Source: Brachionus manjavacas
Taxonomy: Eukaryota; Rotifera; Eurotatoria; Ploima; Brachionidae
Direction: 5' to 3'
DNA: 64,000 bases
Assembly: GCA_019054805.1 (NCBI GenBank)
Contig: JAHQIY010000010.1
Location: 2,649,501-2,713,500, forward strand
Shown here: one piece after another, positions 34,134-45,545 of the stretch
Position numbering within the stretch: the stretch's first letter is position 1
Layout of the letters: the number at the start of each line of letters is the position of its first letter
The notes under the pieces: model-generated
Databases searched by the model: none
Told to the model about the DNA's origin: nothing
What the model saw: the letters and a program-made list of their open reading frames with translations, nothing else
Position numbers and translations under genes: made by a program

Positions 34134-35519
34134 TTATCTTCTTTTGAAGCCATGGCTTAGCTTGAGATACTGGTCGAATTGTTTAGTCGCTAGTTGATCA
34201 TGCGTGAATGGATAATCAGCACCAAGCCGAACAGCAACAGCAAGACCAGAGATCACTGCCATCTCGTGAGTATTGAACAGAGTGTAAGAACCACAAAACC
34301 ATGTATTCCTTTTTCCCTGTAAAAACCTCATATACGGCACAGTGAATGCAAAATGCTTCCAAGTATGAGCCATCTGATGCCACCATTTTTCAAGTAAAAT
34401 TTTCTCCTTATCAATTTCGTTTCTTGTCCACAAGTGAGCTCTCTTGTTATCCAAAAATATGGTCTGGAACACATTTCTTGTTGAATTTTTCAACTGAGGC
34501 TGATAGTTGCTCAAATTGAAAGACATGTCGATTTTTTCCGGCTCATGAGGATCAATTTTTACAAAATATTGATCATCACGCGACAAATCAATGTCATAAT
34601 ACTTTTGCATATAATCAAAATCTTCATGGGTCACAGTTATATCATCGTAATATTTCACATTTCCTAACACCTTTCGTTCCATAAAGCTAGCACCATTTTT
34701 TCCCAACAGTCTAAGACAGGTTTCGGCATCACAGGCAAAAACAACCTCATCGAACTCTTCCTGAACCCCTGTGTGGTCTACTATAGAAATTTTTGAACCT
34801 CTAATCACCTGTTCCACACTTCGACCAAAAAAGGTTTTACACTTCGATTTTTCTAGAACTGTGGAGTAAATGGACTCGAGATTTGGAAATGCAAACATTT
34901 GTGGTGTTTGGCTCAGCAAGTAGAAGGGGTCGTAGTCAAAGAGTTTGAGATCAGGGTCTAGGAAAACCCGAGCTACAATGGCCGACGATACACTGGGTGT
35001 TTGGTTTCCGGTTCCAAAAAAAAGAGCTGTCAATGGTAGGACCATGTAGTTGATGAACTCGTCAGAAAATCTGAGCATTTTTAGCAAACGAGAAATGGGG
35101 ACAAAAACAAACACAAACTCTAATCTCTTGATCCATTTTAAAACCTTTCCAAATCTGGCTATTTCTGGTCTCATTCGCTTAACCAGGTCTGTTTCATGTT
35201 CTTTTCCATAATTGTTCCAGGCTGTTGGACCCTTACCGAATGAGATTTTCATAGAGACTGAACTTGGCTCAAATCCGTGCTCTTTGTGCAGGAGAAGAGT
35301 GTTGCGGTAAGAAGGAGTCCCGCCTTGAACACCATCGTTTATAAACAGGCCATTTTTGTCAATTTTATGGCTTGAAGCAACACCGCCAGCGACATGTCCC
35401 TTTTCCCACAACTCCACTTGGTACTTATCACTGTGTCTACTTAATAACCAGGCACAAGCACAACCCGCTGCTCCGGCTCCAATTATACAAACTTTTTTCA
35501 ACTTATTTTCGCTAGTCAT
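34134..35519 (-). CDS. FAD-dependent oxidoreductase (amine-oxidase fold)
   Basis: An uninterrupted 461-residue frame. The N-terminus has a Rossmann dinucleotide site, CIIGAGAAGCACAWLL (GxGxxG, residues 14-19), with the following acidic residue in VELWEKGHVAGG, as in the NAD_binding_8/amine-oxidase superfamily. A later block (FCGSYTLFNTHEMAVISGLA) fits the C-terminal FAD-contacting motif of these enzymes. The middle has a short hydrophobic segment. The substrate cannot be told; the closest group I recall comprises bacterial, fungal, algal and plant amine-oxidase-like proteins, often near fatty-acid modification genes. It is intronless and GC-richer than its neighbours, so horizontal origin is possible. 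The ATG follows a T-tract acceptor-like site about 17 nt upstream. Confidence 0.8.
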   Translation of the reverse strand: MTSENKLKKVCIIGAGAAGCACAWLLSRHSDKYQVELWEKGHVAGGVASSHKIDKNGLFINDGVQGGTPSYRNTLLLHKEHGFEPSSVSMKISFGKGPTAWNNYGKEHETDLVKRMRPEIARFGKVLKWIKRLEFVFVFVPISRLLKMLRFSDEFINYMVLPLTALFFGTGNQTPSVSSAIVARVFLDPDLKLFDYDPFYLLSQTPQMFAFPNLESIYSTVLEKSKCKTFFGRSVEQVIRGSKISIVDHTGVQEEFDEVVFACDAETCLRLLGKNGASFMERKVLGNVKYYDDITVTHEDFDYMQKYYDIDLSRDDQYFVKIDPHEPEKIDMSFNLSNYQPQLKNSTRNVFQTIFLDNKRAHLWTRNEIDKEKILLEKWWHQMAHTWKHFAFTVPYMRFLQGKRNTWFCGSYTLFNTHEMAVISGLAVAVRLGADYPFTHDQLATKQFDQYLKLSHGFKRR

Positions 35520-35763
35520 GATTTAATTCATTTCTTTAAAAAAAAAGTATGGAACAACTCTTTTTAAGTTACATAATTTTAAAATTTTATTAGTTTGAAA
35601 TCGTTTTTTAAAATGTGACAATTAATGAATTTTTTTTTTCAAGCAGGTTATGAAATTTAATTATATGCTTTGAATATTTAAAATAAAATCAATTGCTAGT
35701 TTACTTGTCTTTTAGAAAACAATTTTTAAATTTTTCAAAGTATTTCGCAGCTTTTTTTTTTAG

Positions 35764-36204
35764 GACGAGTTTCTTAAAGAATCTTGGTGTCTAACTTTGG
35801 GTCAAGTCGCAAGTGCTGGGAGACCCAAAAAAATGGCTAAAGCATTGTCAAAGTAAGTTTAACCTTTTACATTTAAATAAAGTTTACTTTTTTTATGAAT
35901 ATTTTTCTCTTTTTTTTGTTAAATATTTGACTTTTTTTTGACGAAAATTTGACTGTTATCAAAAAAATTTGATACTTTCTAATTTGACATTTCTTTAATA
36001 AATTTGACAAAAAAACATAATATTTGACGTTCTTTTTTTTAATTTGACATATTAAAATTTGACATATGATCGAATAAATTTTGACAAAATAATTTTTTTA
36101 AATTTGACATTCCTTTGAAAAATTTGACTATAATAATATTTTTTTATTTTTTGTAATTCTAGTGGCAAAAAAACCTTTAATTGGAAGCTTCAATTTTGTT
36201 TGAT
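35764..36204 (+). pseudogene. MULE/SWIM transposase C-terminal fragment
   Basis: 35764-35852 reads LTLGQVASAGRPKKMAKALS between a good acceptor and a GTAAGT donor, and 36163-36204 continues GKKTFNWKLQFCL after another acceptor. The LGQ..GRPKK..KALS pattern is the usual C-terminus of SWIM-type MULE proteins. It is cut at 36205 by another element. A host exon pair is less likely. Confidence 0.4.
35925..36135. repeat. Cluster of AATTTGACAT-like motifs
   Basis: About ten copies of ATTTGAC (often AATTTGACAT) occur within 210 bp at irregular 12-30 bp spacing. It is either a decayed minisatellite or a cluster of binding sites upstream of the divergent oxidoreductase gene. Confidence 0.5.
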
Positions 36205-37320
36205 CATAAAAATTCTACGTATATGAAAACCTAAGTTTAGCCAAAATTTTAGGGGGGGTCAAAAAAATTTTTTTTGGTCTAGGGGGTCTGAATCTTTACA
36301 GTCTTATATAAAGTATATCTTATTTAAGCTTTTTTATCTCAGAATTTAATCAATCGAATCTACTCGATCGACACATTTTCTGATAGAGAATTAAATGCTC
36401 TATATTCTGAGCTGGTTATCTTGGAAAAAAAAAAGTATGGCAAGGATAAGGATGCTAATTGAACGTTTTGAACAATTTCCCGAAAGAATAAAATCTTTAA
36501 TTTCTGAAATAATTTTCAAATCAAAATAAGCAATCTCATCAATTTCAAAACTAGTATCTTCGAAAGTTTCATCACCAATGGAATCAAAATTAGTAGGAGT
36601 TACTGTTTCAGACAATATTTGATCTGGTTCTTCAACAACCTCTTTTTTTTGAGCACAACTTCCAAGATTTGACGTTCTACATTGGTAATAGGCTGACTTT
36701 AATGGCATTTTTAAGTTACCAAAAGTCTGAAAAAATTACTAAAAATTTCAAAATGAATTCAAAACTTTATAATTATGTAAAAAGATGTCAAAAATTAACA
36801 TTTAATTTCTTAAATTTGAAAAAAATTTTTTTTTTCAAATTTGGACTCTTTTTGAGCGTTTATAAAAATTTTTGAACCAAATAAATAAAAAAAGTAAAAC
36901 CATCATTTTGTTCAGAATTTTGTCTTGTTTCAGAATTTGTATAAAAATATATAGGTTAAGGGGTTTGCAAAAAAGTAGATCCCGAAAAAGTTAAAAAATG
37001 TCAAAATTTTTCCGATTTTTTTCCGAAAAAATTTTTAATTTTTTTTTTTTTCCAAGATAACCAGCTCAGAATAAAGAGCATTTAATTTTCTATCAGAAAA
37101 TGTTGCGATCGAGTAGATTCGATTGATTAAATTCTGAGATAAAAAAGCTTAAAAAAGATATATAAGGCTGTAAAGATTCAGACCCCCCTAGACAAAAAAA
37201 AAATTTTTTGACCCCCCCTAAAATTTTGGCTAAACTTAGGTTTTCATATACGTAGAATCCAAAAATGAGGTGGAAATCCATATCTGGAGATAGTGTGGAA
37301 GTTTTGCATCGCGCGAACTT
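36205..37320. mobile_element. Inverted-repeat element related to 19240-19620
   Basis: 36205-36435 and about 37045-37255 are inverted copies (shared pieces AACCAGCTCAGAATA, GATTCAGACCCCCCTA, ACGTAGAAT). The right end runs out to GCGCGAACTT|TA at 37320. The middle (36840-37030) repeats the interior of 19400-19620. A minus-strand frame (36400-36708), acidic and of unknown identity, starts MPLKSAYYQCRTSNLGSCAQ. The left terminus is missing its GCGCG end. Confidence 0.6.
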
Positions 37321-37725
37321 TATTTCTTTTATTTAAAATTTAACTAAATTCAAATTTTCCATTACTTAATAAATAAATGTGTACATAATAAATGTGTAAT
37401 GTTAATTAACATTTTTTCAAATTTTCATTAAAATTTATAAAACATTTATTATAAATTTAAAAATAAAAAATTTTAAATTTATTTGAAAAAAAATAGTTTT
37501 TATAATCAAAAACTGAAGATACTTGCATTTTAAGCTGTTTAATAAAAGTCAATTTGTTGGAAAATTACAAATATGGTCTTTAGCTATTACTATGTTTCCA
37601 AAACTACAAAAAGGCAAACAGGTTTTACCTTTCTTGGTAAGCATTAGCTTCAAGTGGCTCTAATGAGATATTTTTCAGAATTGCTTCTAATATAGACATT
37701 TTTTCTTCAAACAAAATTTTTGATA

Positions 37726-38262
37726 AGGTTTGCGCGTAGCAAAAGTACAGCATTATCAGAATTTCAAAAATTAGTTTCAAACTCATTTGATTAAGTTTTA
37801 TTTTGGCTTTTAATTCAACAATTAAAAAAAGTGGTCTCAAAATTTTGTTCAGAATTTTCTCTTGTTTCAGAATCTGTATAAAAAAAGTAGGGGCCGGGGG
37901 GAAACCGCGGACTAGATACAAAAAAAGTGAAAAAATACCATTTTTTTTCCATTTTTTGCCAAAATATCGATCTATTGGTAAAATAATAGATTAAATTAAT
38001 CCACCATTTTGTAGATGAGACTGTGTGCCTTCAGAATTTATATATATTAATAAGGTTATGTCTATTAGAACATGAGATATTTTAGCTCAAAGGTAACTAA
38101 TTTTTATTTTTTTTTATCTTTGAGTGGGGCTGGGATCAAAATTATTTTTTTGGACAATACCTAAAAAATCATTTTTTCAAGATTTTCAAGTATGCAGATT
38201 AATATTTTAAAGTCGGTTTGCTGAAGTTCAGATAGTGGTGTAGTTTTGCTACGCGCGAACCT
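37726..38262. mobile_element. MITE with AGGTTTGCGCGTAGCAAAA ends, TA target
   Basis: Left AGGTTTGCGCGTAGCAAAA and right TTTTGCTACGCGCGAACCT are inverted and flanked by TA. The interior shares TCAGAATTTTCTCTTGTTTC-like sequence with the two related copies at 19240 and 36205. Confidence 0.65.
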
Positions 38263-38834
38263 TATATACGGAAAAAGTGAAATTTAAATTTTTGGGCTAA
38301 AAGATAAATGAAGATCAAAATTTGACTTTAAAATTTGAAAATTGGTTTTATATATAATAACAATAATTTTTTGATATTATTTTGAAGTATAATTGTTTCA
38401 ATTAATTTAATTTGTTTTCGATAGATAAAAAAAGAAAATTTTTATACGATTGATAATTAAAAACAATCCTATTTTCAGTATTTTTGCTTTTCAAATAATA
38501 ATTTTTGTTATTTTTATATATTGTACGCGAATTAACTAGCTTAATTAATAATTAATCTTAGAAAAATATATAATTTAGTTTTTAAAATTTTATTAAAGCA
38601 AAAAAATGAAGATATTAATGTCTGTAAGCTTAAATCAAAATGCATTTTATTTCATTCTCTAATCGATTAAATAATTTGTTAATCAAAAATTTTATTTTAA
38701 ATATTTACATTTCAAAAAAAGTGATCTGTGCCTAAAATACCCAAGATATTCAAGAGAAAAAAAATCAAAAAAAACAAACTTGTTGTTTAATAAAATGAAA
38801 AAAATAATTTATCTATAAAAAAAATAAGTCGCGC
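38263..38834. other. 3' flank of the K+ channel gene, nothing else seen
   Basis: A/T-rich; presumably the 3' UTR and spacer of the minus-strand channel gene. Confidence 0.45.
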
Positions 38835-41800
38835 CTAAACCAGTTGATTAACCAGCGGACTCGACTTAATCGGTGGCAATGAACTAGTCCTAGAATGCTT
38901 TGCACCATTTTTGCCTTTTTCACCAAAACCTTTTGCTTGGGATTCTTTGACCGGCACAACTGTGAACCGTCCATTTTTGCTCTCTTCTATGTCAGCCTTT
39001 GTCTCCACTTCATCAACCACTGTACTGATTGTATTTGCATCCGCAGAATTGGCCTTGAATGAACTCAAAATAGCCATCAACGAAGCAGGCTGCTTTGCCG
39101 TCTTCTCCCCAGTCTGGTTAGTATTCTGCATGGTTAATTGATAATTTTTCTGCTCTTTTCTGGCATCATAAACCTTGGACTCTTTGTTAAAGTAAGACCT
39201 ATTCAAATTTATCAAGTCATAGTTGACAGGCTCGATTTGATTAAACTTCGAATAGTCAAACAAATACTCGAAGTCAGTGAATTTCGGATAGACCGGCACG
39301 AACCGGTATCCGAACAGTATTTCCTGTGGCAAATAGCTAGTTCGTATGTGACACGAGGCTCCAGTAGTCTCAATATTGCCCTCTAGAATGACCACAATTT
39401 CGTAGTCCTCTGAGCTTAGCTCTTGGCTCAGACTGGACAAATTGTCTGACTTTGACTCGGTCAAATAGTCTCGGCATATGTGGTAAAAAGGCGAATGTTC
39501 ATCAATTATGTGCTCGACTGTTTTGGGCCATGGGAAAAAAACATTGTCGCCGGACCAGTCGAAGCCAACTTTCATGTCATAGCTTTGAAATGGAATAAAT
39601 TCGGCCTCTTTGGTTTTTCGTGACTTTATCATTGACACTCTGAGGCGAGCATCGGATAGCTGGCTGGTTCTTATGTTGCCTATTTTGAACATGAAGCACA
39701 GTTTGCTGTCTCTTTCGGAAATGACTGCGTTGTGCGAAAAAATAATGGTTCTTTTTCGCTTGTTGGGTCGGGATATTTTGGCAAATACTACTCCGGCCAC
39801 TAGGCCTTGTACAAAAATTCCAAAGCAAGACTGTAGCATGAGGAATATGATGGCGAATTTGCACTCTTCAGTTATGTAGCGTAGGCCGTAGCCGATGGTG
39901 TGCTGGGTTTCGACTGAGTACAATAGGGCGCTGGTGAAATCGTGTATGCCGTTTACGCATGGCTGTCGTTGCCTAATTTTGCTAGCCTGTTTGCGCACCA
40001 TGTCTCCCAGTGTTTGATTTAGAGTCGGAATTTTTTCGTTTGTTATTATCGAGTCTGAAACTTGGTCTATTAGCTGCATAGCGTTGTTCAAATAGCTAAC
40101 TTTTAACAATTGGTTTGTCGTATTCTTGTGCCATGTCTGATTTGTTTCAGCTGAAGTGTCCAAATCACCATGAAAATAGGCTTGAAAAATAAAATTTTCG
40201 ATTGTTAAAGTGTGTACTGAAATGATAGATGGGGAAGTAAAAAAAAGTAAAATTACCGGATTTTACCGGAATTTACGTAAAATTACCGGAATTTACGATA
40301 AATTTTTGTAAAAGTAAAAATTCCAAAAAATACTAGCTTTTTTGAGAATTTTGACATTTTTTGACTTTTTTAAAATTTTTGGGCCTGAATTGAGAAAAAA
40401 AAATTACTTTTTTTCACGTAATTTTACGTAAACAAAATTATTTACCTGCTTTAAATTGATATTTTTTTACAACGCTACTTGATACACTTTTTCTGATTTT
40501 TTTCTCAATTAAATATGCTAGTTTAACCAAAGAAATACTTTTTTTAATTTTTTTCTCAGTTTTTATCTTATTTTAATATTTAAAGTATAAAATAATGATA
40601 TCATAAATTTTGAAAAAGGCTTAGTCTTTTCTAGAAATAATGATAGTTAATTTACTAGTACAGTCCTGCTATGACTTTCTGTTTTTACAGGAATTTACGG
40701 AAAATTTTACAAATTTATCTTATAAATTACCAAAGTGAAAATTAAAAAATATTCCGTAAATTCCTGTAAAAACAGCAGACTTGTTTTTAAGTCACAGTTT
40801 TAAGTCTAAGTCACAAAAATTTAAGTCAAAGTCATGACTTAAATTTTTTTTTTAACTGCTAGTATATCGCGAACTAGAAATATCACTGTTGGTGCTGCAC
40901 AAAATCTGGTTGTAATCGTTTCATTTGAAAACGATGAAACACTTTTTATTTCGATTAAATAAAACCAAAAATTTGGTGAATTTATCAACACTATTAAAAA
41001 TAAAATGAATAAAAGAGTTAGAAAATTTTTTTTTCTATTTATTTTGTATTTGTTTGGAAAAAGTATATAAAAAAATCGATCAGCAACAATTGTCACATTT
41101 AAAAAAAAAATTTAAGTCATGACTTTGACTTAAAAAAAAAGAAAAAAAAATTTTAAGTCATTGACTTGACTTGACTTAAGACTTGTGACTTAAAAACAAG
41201 TCAGAAAAACAGATTTAATTAAGATAATCATTTATCTGGTAAATTTATCTCTTTATTAGATAGTGAAGAGGTCTGTAAATGAAAAAGGACAGGTTCTAGG
41301 GGGTTATGAAAAAAAATTTCCTAATGAAATGGAGAAAATAAATATTAGGTATTTTAATGAAAAAAAACAGCTTTAATTTTAATTGTTTTTACTAAAGAAA
41401 GTTTGTTGAAGCTTGTGCCAAAAAATTCTAGTTTCAAAAAATCATTGAGAAAAACTGGTGACTGCTTTAAAAATGATAAAAAAAAATAAAATAAACTTCT
41501 GAAAAAATTAAAAATTTAACTTTTTTTACTAAAAATAACCATTTTCAAATAAAATGTAATTTTAAGTGTAATTTTTTTTCATAACGTGTGTAAAATTACG
41601 TGAAAAAAAGTAATTTTTTTTTCCCAATTCTGGCTCAAAATATTTTAAAAAGTCAAAAAATGTCAAAATTCTCAAAAAAGTTAGTATTTTTTGGAATTTT
41701 TACTTTTTACAAAAATTAACGTAATATCCGTTAATTTTACGTAAATTCTGGTAATATCCGGTAAATTTACTTTTTTTTTACTTTTGTATATTTACGTAAT

Positions 41801-44736
41801 TTTACCAGAATTTACGTAAAATTACCGGATATTACGTAATTTCACGTAAAATTAAGTAAAAATCGTAGCAGTACTGTATATTCAAGAATTTTTTCGGATC
41901 AAAATTAGACTCTCACTTTTTATGGACAATTGACTCTTTTTTTGTGGTTGATGTTCTCAATTAATAATACTATATAATTAATACAAACATATAAATGATT
42001 TTTTTTTTTTTAAATATTTCATTGTGCCATGTCTGATTTATTTCATCTTATCAACTCACAAATGACCAAAAAAGTAATAAACATTAATAATTTTTTTTAA
42101 ATGAATATTGATATAAACAATTTTGGTTAATAAATTTTACTAAAATTTAAAAAGAATTTTCAGTAATTTTTAATTATCTTTTGTCATAATTGATATTATT
42201 TAGACCTGTTTTTAAGTCACAAGTCGATGACTTCGCACCCTATCCTCCTACAAATCCACCTCCACTGACAATCTTAAAAAGAACTTTTTGCATTGGTGCA
42301 CTATGCACTGCTTTTTCTTTCGTTGTCACAGCTTAAATCTTAAAGGTAAATATTTTAGAATTTTTTTGCCTTTAAATAAAATATTTAAATTAAAATAAAA
42401 TAAGTAAAAAAAAAAACCTTTTTTATAATATTTTATTTTATTTTCCGTTTTTTTTGACCGAACTTAAAAAAAAACTTTGTCAAGTCATATCTTAAACTGT
42501 GTCTTATAAACAAGTCTGTTATTATTGTTGTTTTTAAAAGTAAGTTATTTCAGAAAAATTTTTTACATATTTACATATAAAATAAGGTGTCTAATTTCAT
42601 ACCCAATGCTGGAATTGGTATTTTTGAAACAATTTCTCCGATACTCCAATATTATATCGGTATCGAGATGAGATTAATTAATGAGTACAAAAAATTTTAA
42701 AATTTTGTTTTTGTTTAATTTTTAATATTTTCAATTCTAATTTTTTTTCAATTTTATTAATGACTTAACCTTTGAATTTAAAAAACTGTCCCATTCCTTT
42801 GATAAATTTTTTGCTAAGGATAAACAATTAATTTAAAAAAAAGCAGTTATTAATTTTTCTCAATTATTTATTTTGTAAATATGAAGAAGACCTTATCTGT
42901 TAGGATAGAAAAGAGGCAATTTTTTTCAAACAATAAGCCTAAAATCAAAAATGGTAAAGGAAAAAAAATAGAAAAAGACATTTATTCGAAATCTTGTACG
43001 CCACGTTCATCAAGCTCCTCCAATATCGATACCGATACAATATTCGAGTATCGCAGGTGCTGTTTCGAAAAAAAGATGTTTTCAAAGATTTTATGGAATT
43101 TTCAGGATTTTTTGTATTCAAAAATTTAATGGATCCAAATTAGAGTCTCACTTTTTATGGACAATCAACTCTTTTTTTGGTGTGACATGATCTACTCAAT
43201 TAATGGGGACTCGTCAAAACGATGATCCCTTGCCAAATATACCTGAGTATTTACCTATTTAAAAATAAGGGCATTAAATCCTACTGTAGATTATTTATAG
43301 TAAATTATATTTTTTTTTTCGAAATTAAATTTAAATCAATAAGTTATAGTAAATTAGTAAAACAGCTAAAATTTATACCGGTTTTAAAGTAAAATTACCT
43401 AAATTTTCGTAATTTTACAATAATTTTCGAAAAACTTAGTAAAAACAAAAAAGCCAATTTTCAAGCAATTTCCTAGAATTTTTAAAAATTTCAAAAAAAT
43501 TCAAATAATTGACCATTCATTATGAGCAGGTATTAGATTTTTATTTAGACATTATTTTGCAAAAGAAAAAATCCAGCTGCACACTAAAATAATTTTAGAA
43601 TTATATTATAAGTAATTTGCGGTTGATCTTTAATTTTTGTAATTAAAAATAAATAAACTAGAGTTAACCTTAGGATGTAATGCCCTTATTTTTTAAAAGG
43701 TAGAAAATTCAGGTAAATTTAGCGAAAAAGGGGTTTTATTTTTGATCAATAAATAAATTTTCTTTTAAAATCTAAAAAAAATTCTAACATCATAACTTGA
43801 TGAAATTCAGCAACAAGTCCAAAGAACAAACAAAAATTATTTAAACAATAAGAAACAATTATTATTATTTTTCCTCAAAGTATCCAAATTTAAAAAAAAT
43901 AATTTTTTTATTAAGCTTAATTGTAGCCCGCAACTTTTTTGACAGAATTGTTCTTTGGCATGGTTAACTCAATTTTATTTTGTTTGAAAATAAAAAAAAA
44001 TTTTAGGAATAAACTAAGCTTTTTAAGGACCCCAAAAATATGCAAAACAAAAACCGAAATAATTTCTTTAGAAACTAATTTATTTTAAAACAAATCTAAA
44101 AACCACATAAATATTATTATTTCTGTTTCTCTCCAAAGGTAAAGCACCTGAATGCCTCGAACAGAAAAATGAAATTTTATGTTATTGGAAAAAAAACTTC
44201 TAATTTCAAATCAAATTAAGAATAAATTATAAAATTTGAAAATGACTTTTGAAAAAAATTTAAAACTGGCCAAAATGTACACAATGATGCCATTTTAAAA
44301 TTTACTTACCTATCATGTACCAAATGGTGGCAAAGACAAACCAGCTAATGATAAAAGACAAAAAAAATATGACCAAATGCCATCGCCACTTCATGTCAAG
44401 AATTGTGTTGAACATATCACTGAGCAGCCTGCGCTTGTGTTTGGGCACATTGTCCATGTGAATGTTCAGCTCTCCGCACTTTTTCACCAATCTGGGTCGT
44501 TTGTTGTGCTCGAGGCCTTGGAAAAAGGTCTCTGTTAACTTTGGTCGTGTCAATGAACTGTCGAAGCCACCGTTGTTGAATCGGCTCTTGGAAATTTTTG
44601 AACAAGCATCGGTCTGATCCAGCAAATTGTTTGTTTCGGTCATCGCATTATACAACTCTTTGTGATGGGACTCGAATGTAGAAGTTTGATTTTCTGCTTG
44701 TCTTTTTCCGAATATGTACAAATTATTTAGCAACAT
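38835..44736 (-). CDS. Inward-rectifier potassium channel (Kir)
   Basis: Two exons, 44736-44310 and 40180-38835, join in phase 1 across a 4,129-nt GT-AG intron to give 590 residues. Exon 1 ends in TM1 (WHLVIFFLSFIISWFVFATI), and the junction makes WYMIAYFHGDL, the Kir consensus. Exon 2 has the pore helix and selectivity filter TIGYG (residues 237-241), TM2, then the cytoplasmic domain (FAKISRPNKRKRTIIFSHNA, FEIVVILEG-like EIVVILEGNIETTG, PQEILFGYRF). The TM2 rectification position (Asp in Kir2.1 QSIVGCIID) is Gln267 here, predicting weak rectification. The TM1-pore loop is about 90 residues, longer than usual, and the C-terminal tail of about 150 residues is unique. The cell-membrane channel sets resting potential. 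It starts 218 bp from CHRAC1. Confidence 0.93.
40235..40470. repeat. Inverted partner of 41575-41850 in the Kir intron
   Basis: GTAAAATTACCGG/AATTTACG repeats and a TTTGAGAATTTTGACATTTT segment are mirrored at about 41575-41850. It lies outside the Tc1-like element below, so a second copy or an older element of the same family is likely. Confidence 0.55.
40661..41876. mobile_element. Tc1/mariner-like element with TA target, hAT nested inside
   Basis: The ends CAGTCCTGCTATGA and (reverse complement of the right) CAGTACTGCTACGA are flanked by TA. The interior is rich in AAATTTACGTAAAATTACCG steps. No transposase frame. A hAT element (40776-41204) has inserted near its left end. Confidence 0.6.
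40776..41204. mobile_element. hAT MITE with perfect 8-bp duplication, nested
   Basis: CAGACTTGTTTTTAAGTCAC and its inverted partner end the element, and AAAAACAG flanks both sides (40768-40775 and 41205-41212). Subterminal AAGTCA repeats point inward from each end. The minus frame at 40839-41096 contains a weak hAT-like FCAAP segment; it is not a working gene. Confidence 0.8.
43241..43714. mobile_element. MITE in the Kir intron
   Basis: ACCTGAGTATTTACCT and its inverted partner (ending TTCAGGT) run on through AAATAAGGGCATTA and TAATGCCCTTATTT. 474 bp, non-coding. Confidence 0.6.
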
Positions 44737-44954
44737 TTTTCATTTTGTTTAAATCCCACTAGTTTTTAAAAATTTCAAATTTTTTTTCAACAATATTTAA
44801 AATTATAATTTAGGTCACCCTCACACTCTCTCAAGTATAATTTTTTCTAGTTATTTCTATTTGTAAAACGAATTAGTGAAAAATTTTACTCGGCCAGGTT
44901 TGAATCATTCTATTAGTTCGTTGGGAGGTCTGATTTATGTTTATTTTTTTTAGT
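44737..44954. promoter_or_regulatory. Shared 218-bp divergent promoter region (Kir / CHRAC1)
   Basis: The two start codons point away from each other across 218 bp, so both promoters must lie here or overlap the 5' ends. On the CHRAC1 side TTATTTTTTTTAG ends one base before its ATG, a likely cis- or trans-splice acceptor. No clear TATA box. Confidence 0.55.
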
Positions 44955-45284
44955 ATGTCTAGAAATAAGTTTGTGAGCGAGAGTTTTCGCGGAGTTCAGC
45001 CACTGGTTCCAATGACCCGTGTCCGCACCATAATGAAGTCATCGCCTGAAATAACCCAAATAAATCAGGACATTTTGTTTGTTGTGGCCAAAGCAACCGA
45101 GCTGTTCATTAATCAGTTTTGCAGAGAGGCTTTCAAGAACTGCTCCAAGACAGATGAGATGGATTACAAAAAATTGGCCGACCTAGTCGCCAACGAGGAG
45201 AAGTTCGAGTTTTTGTCAGAGATAGTGCCGCATAAAGTCAAGGCCAAAGACGCCCTCAAGGAAATTGAAGCAAATAAAGTTTAA
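44955..45284 (+). CDS. CHRAC1: CHRAC1, histone-fold subunit of chromatin accessibility complex
   Basis: 109 residues. The body aligns with human CHRAC-15: MTRVRTIMKSSPEITQINQD, AKATELFINQF and DYKKLADLVANEEKFEFLSE, the NF-YC/H2A-like histone fold, ending SEIVPHKVKAKDALKEIEAN. The human protein has an acidic tail that is lacking here. CHRAC1 pairs with POLE3 and works with the ISWI remodeller in nucleosome sliding in the nucleus. The ATG at 44955 was preferred over one 18 nt upstream because a splice-acceptor-like TTTTAG falls between them. AATAAA follows about 50 nt after the stop. POLE4 is the nearest alternative but fits less well. Confidence 0.92.
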   Translation: MSRNKFVSESFRGVQPLVPMTRVRTIMKSSPEITQINQDILFVVAKATELFINQFCREAFKNCSKTDEMDYKKLADLVANEEKFEFLSEIVPHKVKAKDALKEIEANKV

Positions 45285-45545
45285 AATGAATGTAATTATT
45301 TCTAAATGTCTCTGATTGTAAATATTTTTTAAATAAATTTCTTCGGCTAATCTTTGTTAATATTTTCAAAAAATTTGAAAAGAAATGATTTTTTATCTAT
45401 TGACAACAACAACAAAAAACAATTATTATACTTTTTGTTCTTTTTAAAAAATTATTTTTTCATTAAAAAATTTCCCTCATTATAAGTTTAGATATTCGTT
45501 AAGAAAAGACTACTTTCTGTCCTTTTTGACTTTTTTTTCTCAAAA

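Noticed and set aside
36400-36708. 102-residue minus frame
   Set aside because: Lies inside an inverted-repeat element, overlaps its left arm, and shows no recognisable domain.
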